Source: Phyllobacteriaceae bacterium (lineage in GTDB: Bacteria > Pseudomonadota > Alphaproteobacteria > Rhizobiales > Devosiaceae). Taken from it: 5,043 nucleotides of DNA. A program made the translations under genes and the position numbers. The stretch spans positions 1 through 5,043 of the forward strand of contig JAAZLP010000475.1 in assembly GCA_012799265.1 (NCBI GenBank). The letters run 5' to 3'. Each line of letters begins with the position of its first letter. Position 1 is the first letter of the stretch. This document shows positions 1-5,043 of the stretch, in pieces. Below the pieces are notes generated by a model. The model was not told the DNA's origin. It ran no database searches and was given only the letters and a program-made list of their open reading frames with translations.

Positions 1-585
1 GACTACCGCCCGGAAATCGGCCAGATCGAAGCTTCGGGTGCGACCACCCTGGTGATCTACGGCTATGAAAACTCTGGTGGCGGCACCATCCTGAACCAGG
101 CAGTGGAATCCGGCTCGTTCGACCTGTTCATGGGCGGTGACGGTATGGCCGGTGACGCTCTGCTGGCTTCGCGCAACGCTGCTGATCTCGAAGGCATGAT
201 TCTCACCCAGGCCGCTGCGGCCCAGGGCCCGGCTTATAGCGCTCTCGATGCCCTGACCTCGGCTGTTGGCCAGGATGTCAACGGCACCTATGTGACCAAC
301 TCCTACGACGCCGTGTTCCTGCTGGCTCTCGCCATCGAAAAATCGGGCTCTACTGACCGCGACGGCATCTCTGCCGCTCTGCGTGAGATCGCCAACGCTC
401 CGGGCGAAACCATCCTCCCGGGTGAATGGGCCAAGGCCAAGGAACTCATCGCTGCTGGCCAGGATATCAACTACGAAGGCGCCTCCGGCTCCATCGAGTT
501 TGATGAAGTTGGCGACGTGGCCGGTGCCATCAACCACTGGATCATTGAAGGTGGCCAGTCGGTCGACAAGGGCCTGATCGAGTAG
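1..585 (+). CDS. Branched-chain amino acid-type ABC transporter substrate-binding protein, C-terminal part (5' end outside window)
   Basis: This is a periplasmic solute-binding protein of the Leu/Ile/Val-binding (Peripla_BP_6, type I fold) family, which delivers amino acids to a LivHMGF-type importer. The frame is open from base 1 and ends at TAG 583-585, giving 194 C-terminal residues. The start and signal peptide lie to the left, so the GTG at 52 is an internal Val codon. Family hallmarks seen are 'EASGATTLVIYGY' (residues 10-22, second-lobe strand), 'FMGGDGM' (43-49), 'YVTNSYDAVFLLALAIEKSG' (97-116, the usual aYDAv..la.Al.kaG helix) and a terminal 'YEGASGSIEFDEVGD' (158-172), followed by W180 and a final strand. 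The gene is visibly richer in GCT and GGT codons than the liv genes opposite, which fits high expression of a binding protein. The ligand cannot be read from this half. Pairing with the convergent liv operon is inferred from proximity. Family assignment is firm. Confidence 0.93.
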   Translation, partial: DYRPEIGQIEASGATTLVIYGYENSGGGTILNQAVESGSFDLFMGGDGMAGDALLASRNAADLEGMILTQAAAAQGPAYSALDALTSAVGQDVNGTYVTNSYDAVFLLALAIEKSGSTDRDGISAALREIANAPGETILPGEWAKAKELIAAGQDINYEGASGSIEFDEVGDVAGAINHWIIEGGQSVDKGLIE

Positions 586-648
586 CTTGGTGCCTTCTGA
601 CGCTAAGCGTCAGCGAAACGCTCCAGTGGAGCGTTTCGAGGCAGCAAG
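586..648. repeat. Composite palindromic intergenic repeat (two adjacent perfect hairpins inside an outer stem)
   Basis: Three nested or adjacent inverted repeats fill this interval. CTGACGCT (597-604) pairs with AGCGTCAG (606-613). CGAAACGCTCCA (614-625) pairs perfectly with TGGAGCGTTTCG (627-638). An outer pair, CTTGGTGCCT (586-595) and AGGCAGCAAG (639-648), has one mismatch. The fold would be a three-way junction that starts at the first base after the TAG of the binding-protein gene. The CGAAACGnTCCA palindrome resembles short dispersed palindromes I recall from Rhizobiales genomes; that recall is not verified here. Similarity to the family may run on to about 670. The single-base spacers mean the tips of each stem must open to form loops in RNA. 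Role is unknown: candidates are 3'-end mRNA stabilisation, a protein-binding site, or a passive mobile repeat. Confidence 0.75.
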
Positions 649-687
649 GCCCGCAGCGCTATGCGCGAAGGGCGGTCACCATTTTAT

Positions 688-720
688 GCGGCCCGGGGCT
701 TCCCCGGGCCGCTTTGTTTT
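688..720 (+). terminator. Rho-independent terminator of the binding-protein gene
   Basis: A perfect 11-bp, almost all-GC stem pairs GCGGCCCGGGG (688-698) with CCCCGGGCCGC (702-712) across a CTT loop. It is followed by TTTGTTTT (713-720). This is a strong intrinsic terminator in the plus direction, about 100 nt past the binding-protein stop codon. There is no A-run to its left, so it should not act well on the minus strand. Its U-tract ends exactly where the methyltransferase Shine-Dalgarno begins. Confidence 0.9.
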
Positions 721-726
721 GGGGAA
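721..726 (+). promoter_or_regulatory. Shine-Dalgarno for the methyltransferase
   Basis: GGGGAA lies 6 nt before ATG 733 and decides that start. An in-frame upstream ATG at 661 has no comparable site, and using it would put the terminator hairpin inside the coding region. Confidence 0.75.
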
Positions 727-732
727 GCGCAA

Positions 733-1323
733 ATGGCCGACGACGATACGTTGAAATTCTACGCCGAGAACGCTGCCACCTATGTGCAGCACGCGAGCGG
801 CAATCCGTCCCCGCAGCTCATTGCCTTTGCGGACGCCCTGCCGCCCAAGGCACGGGTGCTGGAGCTGGGGACCGGCAGCGGCAGGGACGCGGGCTACCTG
901 CTCTCCTGCGGCTTTGACGTCGAACCGAGCGACGCCTCACCCGAACTTGCCGCCGAGGCGCAGCGCCTGCTCGGGCGGCCGGTACGGATCATGCGCTTTG
1001 ATCAGTTGGAGGCCATGGATAGCTATGATGGCGTCTGGGCCAGCGCGAGCCTGCTCCATGCGCCGGCCAGCGAACTCAGCAGCGATCTCACGCGCATTCA
1101 TCACGCCCTCAAACCGAGCGGTCTCTTCGTCGCCAGCTTCAAGGCCGGAACAGGCGAAGGCCGGGATAGCTTCCGGCGCTATTATAACTACCCGGATGCC
1201 GAAACGCTGATGGCGCATTATCGGGACGCGGCGGACTGGGCGGCGTTGGACCTCAAGACGATGAGTGGCAGTGGCTACGACAATCTGCCAACGGAATGGC
1301 TTTGGGTCACCGCGCGACGGTAA
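733..1323 (+). CDS. Class I SAM-dependent methyltransferase (196 aa)
   Basis: A small Rossmann-fold methyltransferase, presumably cytosolic (no signal peptide or membrane segment), that would transfer a methyl group from S-adenosylmethionine to an unidentified acceptor. Motif I is 'VLELGTGSGRDAGYL' at residues 42-56, the glycine-rich SAM loop. The strand-2 acidic position is D67 in 'EPSDASPEL'. The 'YDGVWASASLLHAP' segment (98-111) is the motif IV/post-I region seen in small TehB/UbiE-like methyltransferases. 'ALKPSGLFVASFKAG' follows the usual strand-5 'LkpgG.l..s.k' pattern, and the protein ends in 'WLWVTARR'. At about 196 residues it is a bare catalytic domain with no added substrate domain. 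ATG 733 is chosen because GGGGAA sits 6 nt upstream. No clear promoter is visible between the repeat and the terminator. It stands alone between a binding-protein gene and a convergent transporter operon, so context does not reveal the substrate. Fold assignment is confident; the reaction is unknown. Confidence 0.88.
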   Translation: MADDDTLKFYAENAATYVQHASGNPSPQLIAFADALPPKARVLELGTGSGRDAGYLLSCGFDVEPSDASPELAAEAQRLLGRPVRIMRFDQLEAMDSYDGVWASASLLHAPASELSSDLTRIHHALKPSGLFVASFKAGTGEGRDSFRRYYNYPDAETLMAHYRDAADWAALDLKTMSGSGYDNLPTEWLWVTARR

Positions 1324-1331
1324 AAGCGTCC

Positions 1332-1366
1332 AAAAAAACAAACCCGGCAGTTTCCCGCCGGGTTTG
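1332..1366 (-). terminator. Rho-independent terminator of the liv operon, possibly shared with the methyltransferase
   Basis: CAAACCCGGC (1339-1348) and GCCGGGTTTG (1357-1366) form a 10-bp stem with an 8-nt loop. Read on the minus strand, the stem is followed by seven T (complement of A 1332-1338), which makes a strong terminator about 27 nt after the livM stop. On the plus strand the stem lies 15 nt past the methyltransferase TAA, but only the stem's own TTT gives U residues, so it is weaker in that direction. Confidence 0.88.
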
Positions 1367-1392
1367 AAATCTCAGACTACCCTTGAAACCAC

Positions 1393-2715
1393 CTAGCTGC
1401 TCTTTACGGTTTCCGGGATGAGCCCCTTGGGCGCGTAGCGGAGGGCGATGGTGATGACCACGCCGAGGACGAAGACGCGCATCTGCAGCGCACGGCTGTC
1501 GATCTCGGGAATGGCGCCCCAGCCCAGTTGCTCGGTGATGACCGAGAGATTGAGGAAGATCATCTGCGCCAGCGGATCGGAAATGATCCAGACGATGTAA
1601 ATCAGGAAGGCCCCCAGCACGACGCCCCAATTGTTGCCGGCGCCGCCGACAATGACCATCACCCAGACCATGAAGGTGTGGTTGATCGGCTGGTAGCCGG
1701 ACGGGTCGAAGATCTGGGTGAAGGTGGCGAGCATGGCACCGCCAATACCCATCAGGATCGAGCCGAAAATGAAAAGCTCGAGCTGGCGACCGGTGACGTC
1801 CTTGCCCATGGAGCCGGCGGCAATATGGTTGTCGCGGATGGCACGCATCATGCGCCCCCACGGACCACCATAGGCGCGCTGCACAAGGAAGAAGGCACCG
1901 ATCAGAATGACCACGGAGAGCACAAGGAACATCACGCGGGCATAGACGAAGCTGTCCGGGATCGAGAAGCCTGCCGCCTGGAGCTGCTGCGGCAGCGGCG
2001 TCGGCCAGGGCATGGGCGAGACCGTCATGGTTCCGCGCGTCAGCCAGTCCATGTTCTTGATGAGCGCCCGCAAAATCTCGGAAATGCCGATGGTGGCAAT
2101 GGCGAGATAGTCCGTGCGCAGACCAAGGCTGATCTTGCCGATATAGAAGGCAATGACCGCCGAGACGAGACCGCCAAAGGCCCAGCCCAGCACTGGATGG
2201 AGCCCGAGACCACCAACGAAACCGGCGGTGGATTCGATATAGGCCGCGGCCGGATCGATCTGGGTACGATAGATGATGTAGCCGACAAACCAGGCCAGCG
2301 CGACGACAGCGGTGCGCCACTTGCCGGTGATGCCGATGCGGTCAACGCGGCGCGCGAGCAGAACCAGCGCGACGGCGACGGCGAAGGCAGCCAGCACGCG
2401 ACCCAGCATCATCGGGCCATCGCTCTCCCAGAAGGCCATATTGACCGGATAGGAAAGGAAGACGGTCGAGGCGCCGCCCACCATGAGGAAACCCATGATG
2501 GCGAAGTTGAAGAGCCCGCCATAGCCCCACTGGATATTGAGACCCAGCGCGATGAGCGCAAAGGCGGTCGCCTGCGTCAGGATCAGCAGGATCGATGCTG
2601 TGCCCTGAATGATGCCCACGGCGAGGACGATGAAGAACATCGCCACGAAAAGCAGGATGCCGCGGCGGACCGGGTTATCCCAGGCCTTGGTGACGGAGTT
2701 GGAAGCGGCGCTCAT
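1393..2715 (-). CDS. livM: Branched-chain amino acid ABC transporter permease LivM (440 aa)
   Basis: This is the second inner-membrane permease of a HAAT-type importer; it forms the translocation channel with LivH. It is strongly hydrophobic, with about ten likely membrane segments (roughly residues 17-37, 40-60, 65-90, 105-121, 134-150, 175-192, 257-278, 314-333, 346-375 and 410-426). The family signature 'GLNIQWGYGGLFNF' is at 58-71. The cytoplasmic EAA-like coupling loop lies at 282-312 and includes 'MRAIRDNHIAAGSMG'. The C-terminal 'VIVGGAGNNWGVVLGAF' is at 354-370, and the tail 'RYAPKGLIPE' is typical. At 440 residues it belongs with the long LivM form (the E. coli protein is about 425); the N-terminal third carries extra membrane segments relative to the short form. 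ATG 2715 overlaps the livH TGA as ATGA, with AAGGGAG 7 nt upstream, so translation is probably coupled. It is the last gene of the operon. The amino acid transported cannot be specified from the permease. Confidence 0.93.
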   Translation of the reverse strand: MSAASNSVTKAWDNPVRRGILLFVAMFFIVLAVGIIQGTASILLILTQATAFALIALGLNIQWGYGGLFNFAIMGFLMVGGASTVFLSYPVNMAFWESDGPMMLGRVLAAFAVAVALVLLARRVDRIGITGKWRTAVVALAWFVGYIIYRTQIDPAAAYIESTAGFVGGLGLHPVLGWAFGGLVSAVIAFYIGKISLGLRTDYLAIATIGISEILRALIKNMDWLTRGTMTVSPMPWPTPLPQQLQAAGFSIPDSFVYARVMFLVLSVVILIGAFFLVQRAYGGPWGRMMRAIRDNHIAAGSMGKDVTGRQLELFIFGSILMGIGGAMLATFTQIFDPSGYQPINHTFMVWVMVIVGGAGNNWGVVLGAFLIYIVWIISDPLAQMIFLNLSVITEQLGWGAIPEIDSRALQMRVFVLGVVITIALRYAPKGLIPETVKSS

Positions 2716-3719
2716 GTCGAAGCTCCCTTGAAGATGCCGGTGGGACGCATCAGCAGTGTGATGACGAGGATCACGAAGGCCACGGTGAGCTTATATTCGG
2801 TGGGCACCAGCGAGAGGTTCGCCGGCAGCTCCATCCCTTCAGGCAGGATATTGTTGAGCGGACGGAGAACTGCGGTCCAGTTGAACACGGCCAGAGTTTC
2901 GGCAAAGGCGATGAGGAAGCCACCGACGATGGCGCCATAGGCATGGCCGAGGCCACCCACGATCGCCGCCGCAAAGATCGGCAGAACGATGTTAAAGGCG
3001 AGGTCCGGCATCAGCGCCACGTCGAGCGCCAGCATGGTACCGGCCACGCAGGCAAGTGCACCGGCAATGACCCAGGTGACCCGCACGACGAGCGCGGTAT
3101 TGATGCCCGAGACCTGAGCGAGGTCAGCATTGTCGGCCATGGCGCGCATGGCCTTGCCCAGACGCGAGCGCGTGAGGAAGAAGTGCAACGCAATGACGAT
3201 GATCGCGGTCACGACAAACATGATGAGCTGCGGCTCGGTGATGTTGATCGGGCGCGAGCCACCGGCCCAGCTCATGTCGATGCGGAAGATGTCCTTGCTT
3301 TCGCCCGGCACATACATCTGGCGTGTGCCCGAGCCGAAGATCAGGCGCACAAGGCCCTGGATCATCAGCGTCACACCGATGGAAGCGATGAGCAGCGTCA
3401 CCGGCTTGGCGCCCCGGGCGCGCAAGGGCGCATAGAAGCCCTTGTCGATGCCCAAGGCCAATATGGCGGTGATCACCATGGCAACCGGCAGGACCACGAA
3501 GGCCATGGGCAGCGGGAAGGTGATGCCCATAGCCGCCAGTGCGGCGGCCAGCAGGAAGGCAATGAAGGCACCCATGGTCATCATGTCGCCATGGGCGAAA
3601 TGGGCAAAACGCAGGATGCCGAAGATCAGCGTCACGCCGATGGCACCGAGGGCATAGATCGAGCCCAGCACGGTGCCCGAAATCAGGACGCGGTTGATGA
3701 AGAAAATAAGTTCGTCCAC
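2712..3719 (-). CDS. livH: Branched-chain amino acid ABC transporter permease LivH (335 aa)
   Basis: This inner-membrane permease pairs with LivM to form the amino-acid channel. It has about eight hydrophobic segments (roughly residues 12-36, 46-64, 71-91, 107-128, 165-182, 209-234, 243-278 and 308-324). Hallmarks seen are 'RFAHFAHGDMMTMGAF' at 37-52 (the LivH 'nfahG...mGA' signature), the EAA-like coupling loop 'RLGKAMRAMADN' at 186-197 ending in 'VSGIN', 'IVGGLGHAYGAIVGGF' at 253-268, and the C-terminal 'MRPTGIFKG' at 324-332. The start is GTG 3719: the codon two places upstream is the livF TAG in the same frame, so no earlier start is possible, and the next Met is about 45 residues in, past the first membrane segment. 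The upstream G-run (3727-3732) is a mediocre Shine-Dalgarno, so re-initiation after livF is likely. It overlaps livM by 4 nt. Confidence 0.94.
   Translation of the reverse strand: MDELIFFINRVLISGTVLGSIYALGAIGVTLIFGILRFAHFAHGDMMTMGAFIAFLLAAALAAMGITFPLPMAFVVLPVAMVITAILALGIDKGFYAPLRARGAKPVTLLIASIGVTLMIQGLVRLIFGSGTRQMYVPGESKDIFRIDMSWAGGSRPINITEPQLIMFVVTAIIVIALHFFLTRSRLGKAMRAMADNADLAQVSGINTALVVRVTWVIAGALACVAGTMLALDVALMPDLAFNIVLPIFAAAIVGGLGHAYGAIVGGFLIAFAETLAVFNWTAVLRPLNNILPEGMELPANLSLVPTEYKLTVAFVILVITLLMRPTGIFKGAST
2723..2729 (-). promoter_or_regulatory. Shine-Dalgarno for livM
   Basis: AAGGGAG on the minus strand lies inside the end of livH, 7 nt before the livM ATG at 2715. It is the clearest ribosome-binding site in the operon and, with the ATGA overlap, fixes the livM start. 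Confidence 0.7.
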
Positions 3720-3722
3720 GGC

Positions 3723-4427
3723 CTAGCCCCCCAGGAAACTCTTGGCGACTTCCGGATCAGCGATCAGCTCGGGTCCGGTGCCGGTAAAGCGGTTCTGTCC
3801 CTGTGCAAGAACAAAGCCTTTGGTCGCGAAGGCGAGTGCCTGACGCGCGTTCTGTTCCACCATCAGAATCCCAACACCCTCTTTGTTGACGCGCTGAATG
3901 GTTTCGAAGATTTCGATGACATAGCGGGGCGAGAGGCCAGCCGATGGCTCGTCCAACATGAGAAGGCTGGGCTTGCTCATCAGCGCGCGGCCCATGGCCA
4001 CCATCTGGCGCTGACCGCCGGAAAGTTCACCCGCAGGCTGGCGACGTTTTTCCGCCAGCACCGGGAACATCTCATAGACCCAGGCCATGGTCGCCGAATA
4101 ATCGTCGCGACGGGTGAAGGCACCCATTTCGAGATTTTCCTCGACCGTCATCGAGGTGAAGACGTTCTTTTCCTGCGGGACGAAGCTGAGGCCCTTGGGC
4201 ACCAGCTTGTCGGGCAGGGAATTGGCGATGTTCTCGCCACCAAAATCGATGGTGCCACCGGTGACTTTCAGAAGGCCGAAAATGGCTTTGAGCGTGGTCG
4301 ACTTGCCGGCGCCATTGGGGCCGACGATGACGCCGATATCGCTCTTTTCGATGGCGATATCGACGCCATTGAGAATGGGCGCACCACCATAGCCGCCCAC
4401 GACGTGCTTGAGTTCAATCAATGGCAT
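3723..4427 (-). CDS. livF: Branched-chain amino acid ABC transporter ATP-binding protein LivF (234 aa)
   Basis: This is one of the two cytoplasmic ATPases that drive the LivHM channel. Numbering from ATG 4427, Walker A 'GPNGAGKST' is at 36-44, the Q-loop glutamine at 85 ('FVPQEKNVF'), the ABC signature LSGGQ at 135-139, Walker B 'LLMLDEP' at 155-161 with catalytic E160, and the D-loop 'SAGLS' at 162-166. The H-loop position reads 'LMVEQN', with Gln in place of the usual His; LivF proteins commonly carry VEQN here, which helps separate this gene from livG. Length is normal for LivF. The start chosen is ATG 4427, one base after the livG TGA, with GAGG 9 nt upstream. A TTG at 4436 is in frame but would leave no gap after the GAGG. 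The gene ends TAG-GCC-GTG into livH, in the same frame. Every catalytic motif except the substituted H-loop is canonical, so the ATPase should be active. Confidence 0.94.
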   Translation of the reverse strand: MPLIELKHVVGGYGGAPILNGVDIAIEKSDIGVIVGPNGAGKSTTLKAIFGLLKVTGGTIDFGGENIANSLPDKLVPKGLSFVPQEKNVFTSMTVEENLEMGAFTRRDDYSATMAWVYEMFPVLAEKRRQPAGELSGGQRQMVAMGRALMSKPSLLMLDEPSAGLSPRYVIEIFETIQRVNKEGVGILMVEQNARQALAFATKGFVLAQGQNRFTGTGPELIADPEVAKSFLGG

Positions 4428-4428
4428 G

Positions 4429-5043
4429 TCAGGCAACCTCGGCTGGCGAGCCGAAATAGGCTTCGACGATCTTGGGATTGGCGCGGATTTCCGACATCGG
4501 ACCTTCGGCGATCTTTTCGCCCTGCGCCATCACGATGACCGGATCGCAGAGACGACCGATCAGGTCCATGTCGTGCTCGATGACAAAGAAGGTGTAACCC
4601 AGTTCCTTGTTCATGCGCTCGATATTGCCGGCAAGGTCATTGAGGAGGGTCTTGTTGACGCCCGCGGCCACTTCATCGAGCAGCACAACCTTGGCGTCGA
4701 CCATCATGGTACGACCGAGTTCAAGGAGCTTTTTCTGACCGCCCGAGAGATTGCCGGCGAGCTCGTCGCGCACATGGCCGAGCTTCAAAAAGTCGATGAC
4801 TTCCAGCGCTTTCTTGCGCACTTCGGTTTCGCGGCTATGCACGAGGCGCGGCTGGAACCAGTTGGAAAGCAGACGCTCGCCAGGCTGGTCGCCGGGCACC
4901 ATCATCAGGTTCTCCAAAGCCGTCATCTGCGAAAATTCATGCGCGATCTGGAAGGTGCGCAACATGCCGATGCGGAACAATTCGTGCGGCTTGAACCCGG
5001 TCACGTCCTGCCCGTCGAAGATCACCTGGCCGCTATCGGGCAC
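4429..5043 (-). CDS. livG: Branched-chain amino acid ABC transporter ATP-binding protein LivG (partial; N-terminus outside window)
   Basis: This is the second ATPase of the importer. The window edge at 5043 cuts the gene; 204 C-terminal residues are present, and the Walker A region lies to the right. The first visible codon, GTG, is internal. Numbering from the edge, the Q-loop glutamine is Q32 in 'LRTFQIAHEF', a typical LivG/BCA_ABC-TP string. The signature LSGGQ is at 99-103, Walker B 'VVLLDE' is at 119-124 and H-loop H157 sits in 'VIEHDMDLI'. The tail 'IVEAYFGSPAEVA' matches the LivG 'v..aYLG' end. After the catalytic Glu the sequence is 'VAAGVN', where most LivG proteins have 'PAAGLN'. 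The insertion between Q-loop and signature (about 50-95) is the usual LivG length. TGA 4431-4429 leaves 1 nt before livF, so the pair is translationally linked. It is the most promoter-proximal gene visible in the operon; the operon promoter is not in the window. Confidence 0.93.
   Translation of the reverse strand: MPDSGQVIFDGQDVTGFKPHELFRIGMLRTFQIAHEFSQMTALENLMMVPGDQPGERLLSNWFQPRLVHSRETEVRKKALEVIDFLKLGHVRDELAGNLSGGQKKLLELGRTMMVDAKVVLLDEVAAGVNKTLLNDLAGNIERMNKELGYTFFVIEHDMDLIGRLCDPVIVMAQGEKIAEGPMSEIRANPKIVEAYFGSPAEVA
4437..4440 (-). promoter_or_regulatory. Shine-Dalgarno deciding the livF start
   Basis: GAGG on the minus strand, inside the last codons of livG, lies 9 nt before ATG 4427 but directly abuts the alternative TTG at 4436. 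This spacing favours the ATG. Confidence 0.5.

Noticed and set aside
651..675. GC-rich mini-hairpin (CCGC...GCGG with inner GCGC-TAT-GCGC)
   Set aside because: The stems are only 4 bp and are expected by chance in such GC-rich sequence. It may be the tail of the neighbouring repeat, but I cannot support it separately.
649..690. Possible promoter for the methyltransferase (TTTTAT near 682-687 as a -10)
   Set aside because: There is no matching -35 element at proper spacing, and the start point would fall inside the terminator stem. Too weak to annotate.
661..732. Upstream ATG at 661 as an alternative methyltransferase start
   Set aside because: It would translate through the GC-rich terminator hairpin, lacks a good Shine-Dalgarno and adds 24 residues unrelated to the family. 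ATG 733 has GGGGAA at a normal distance.
1361..1390. GGTTT (1361-1365) with AAACC (1386-1390) as an alternative pairing competing with the terminator
   Set aside because: Only 5 bp with a 20-nt loop, against a 10-bp GC-rich stem. It is unlikely to compete.
1307..2320. Minus-strand 337-codon frame overlapping livM
   Set aside because: It is an out-of-frame shadow of livM: rich in Arg/His/Pro/Ala, with no domain, and it runs over the operon terminator.
1528..2940. Long plus-strand open frame (470 codons) antisense to livM and the end of livH
   Set aside because: It is in exact codon register with livM on the other strand. Stops would need TTA, CTA or TCA codons in the sense gene, which are rare at this GC content. 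The translation is low-complexity D/H/G/R/E-rich and matches no family, whereas the minus strand gives a clear LivM.
4428..4436. TTG at 4436 as livF start (237 aa, overlapping livG)
   Set aside because: The GAGG motif directly abuts it, leaving no spacer, and ATG 4427 gives the usual LivF N-terminus and spacing.
2943..4538. Long plus-strand open frame (531 codons) antisense to livH and livF
   Set aside because: Same codon-register artefact. It extends across both genes only because livF and livH share a frame. The product is His/Asp/Arg-rich with no recognisable domain.

Overview
The window carries most of an ABC-type branched-chain (or other hydrophobic/polar) amino-acid uptake system of the HAAT/Liv family, with one small methyltransferase gene lodged in it. 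The DNA is GC-rich, with NNC/NNG codon bias, GTG use as a start, tightly coupled genes, and a palindromic intergenic repeat (CGAAACGCTCCA/TGGAGCGTTTCG) of a kind I associate with Rhizobiales/Hyphomicrobiales. An alphaproteobacterium of that order is therefore likely. A Devosia-like genus is a guess from style and memory, not a proven assignment.

Layout, left to right. Bases 1-585 (+) encode the C-terminal 194 residues of a periplasmic amino-acid-binding protein whose start lies off the left edge. Directly after its stop codon comes a compact palindromic element (586-648), then a strong intrinsic terminator (688-720). A short SAM-dependent methyltransferase gene (733-1323, +) follows, with its Shine-Dalgarno abutting the terminator's U-tract. 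A second hairpin (1339-1366), flanked by an A-run on the plus strand, is the terminator of the convergent minus-strand operon. The rest of the window (1393-5043) is that operon, read right to left as livG (5' end cut by the window edge), livF, livH and livM. Junctions are 1 nt (G/F), 3 nt (F/H) and a 4-nt ATGA overlap (H/M).

How the parts work together: the binding protein captures the amino acid in the periplasm. LivH and LivM form the inner-membrane channel, and LivG and LivF are the two ATPases that drive import. The binding-protein gene is convergent to the transporter operon rather than inside it, and is separated from it by the methyltransferase. The shared identity of the uptake system is inferred from proximity. 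The methyltransferase has no visible functional link to transport.

I do not see a new biological system here; this is mostly an ordinary transporter locus. The items worth a second look are the composite palindrome just after the binding-protein stop codon, the terminator placed immediately before the methyltransferase ribosome-binding site, the in-frame livF/livH junction, and the Pro-to-Val change after the Walker B glutamate of LivG.
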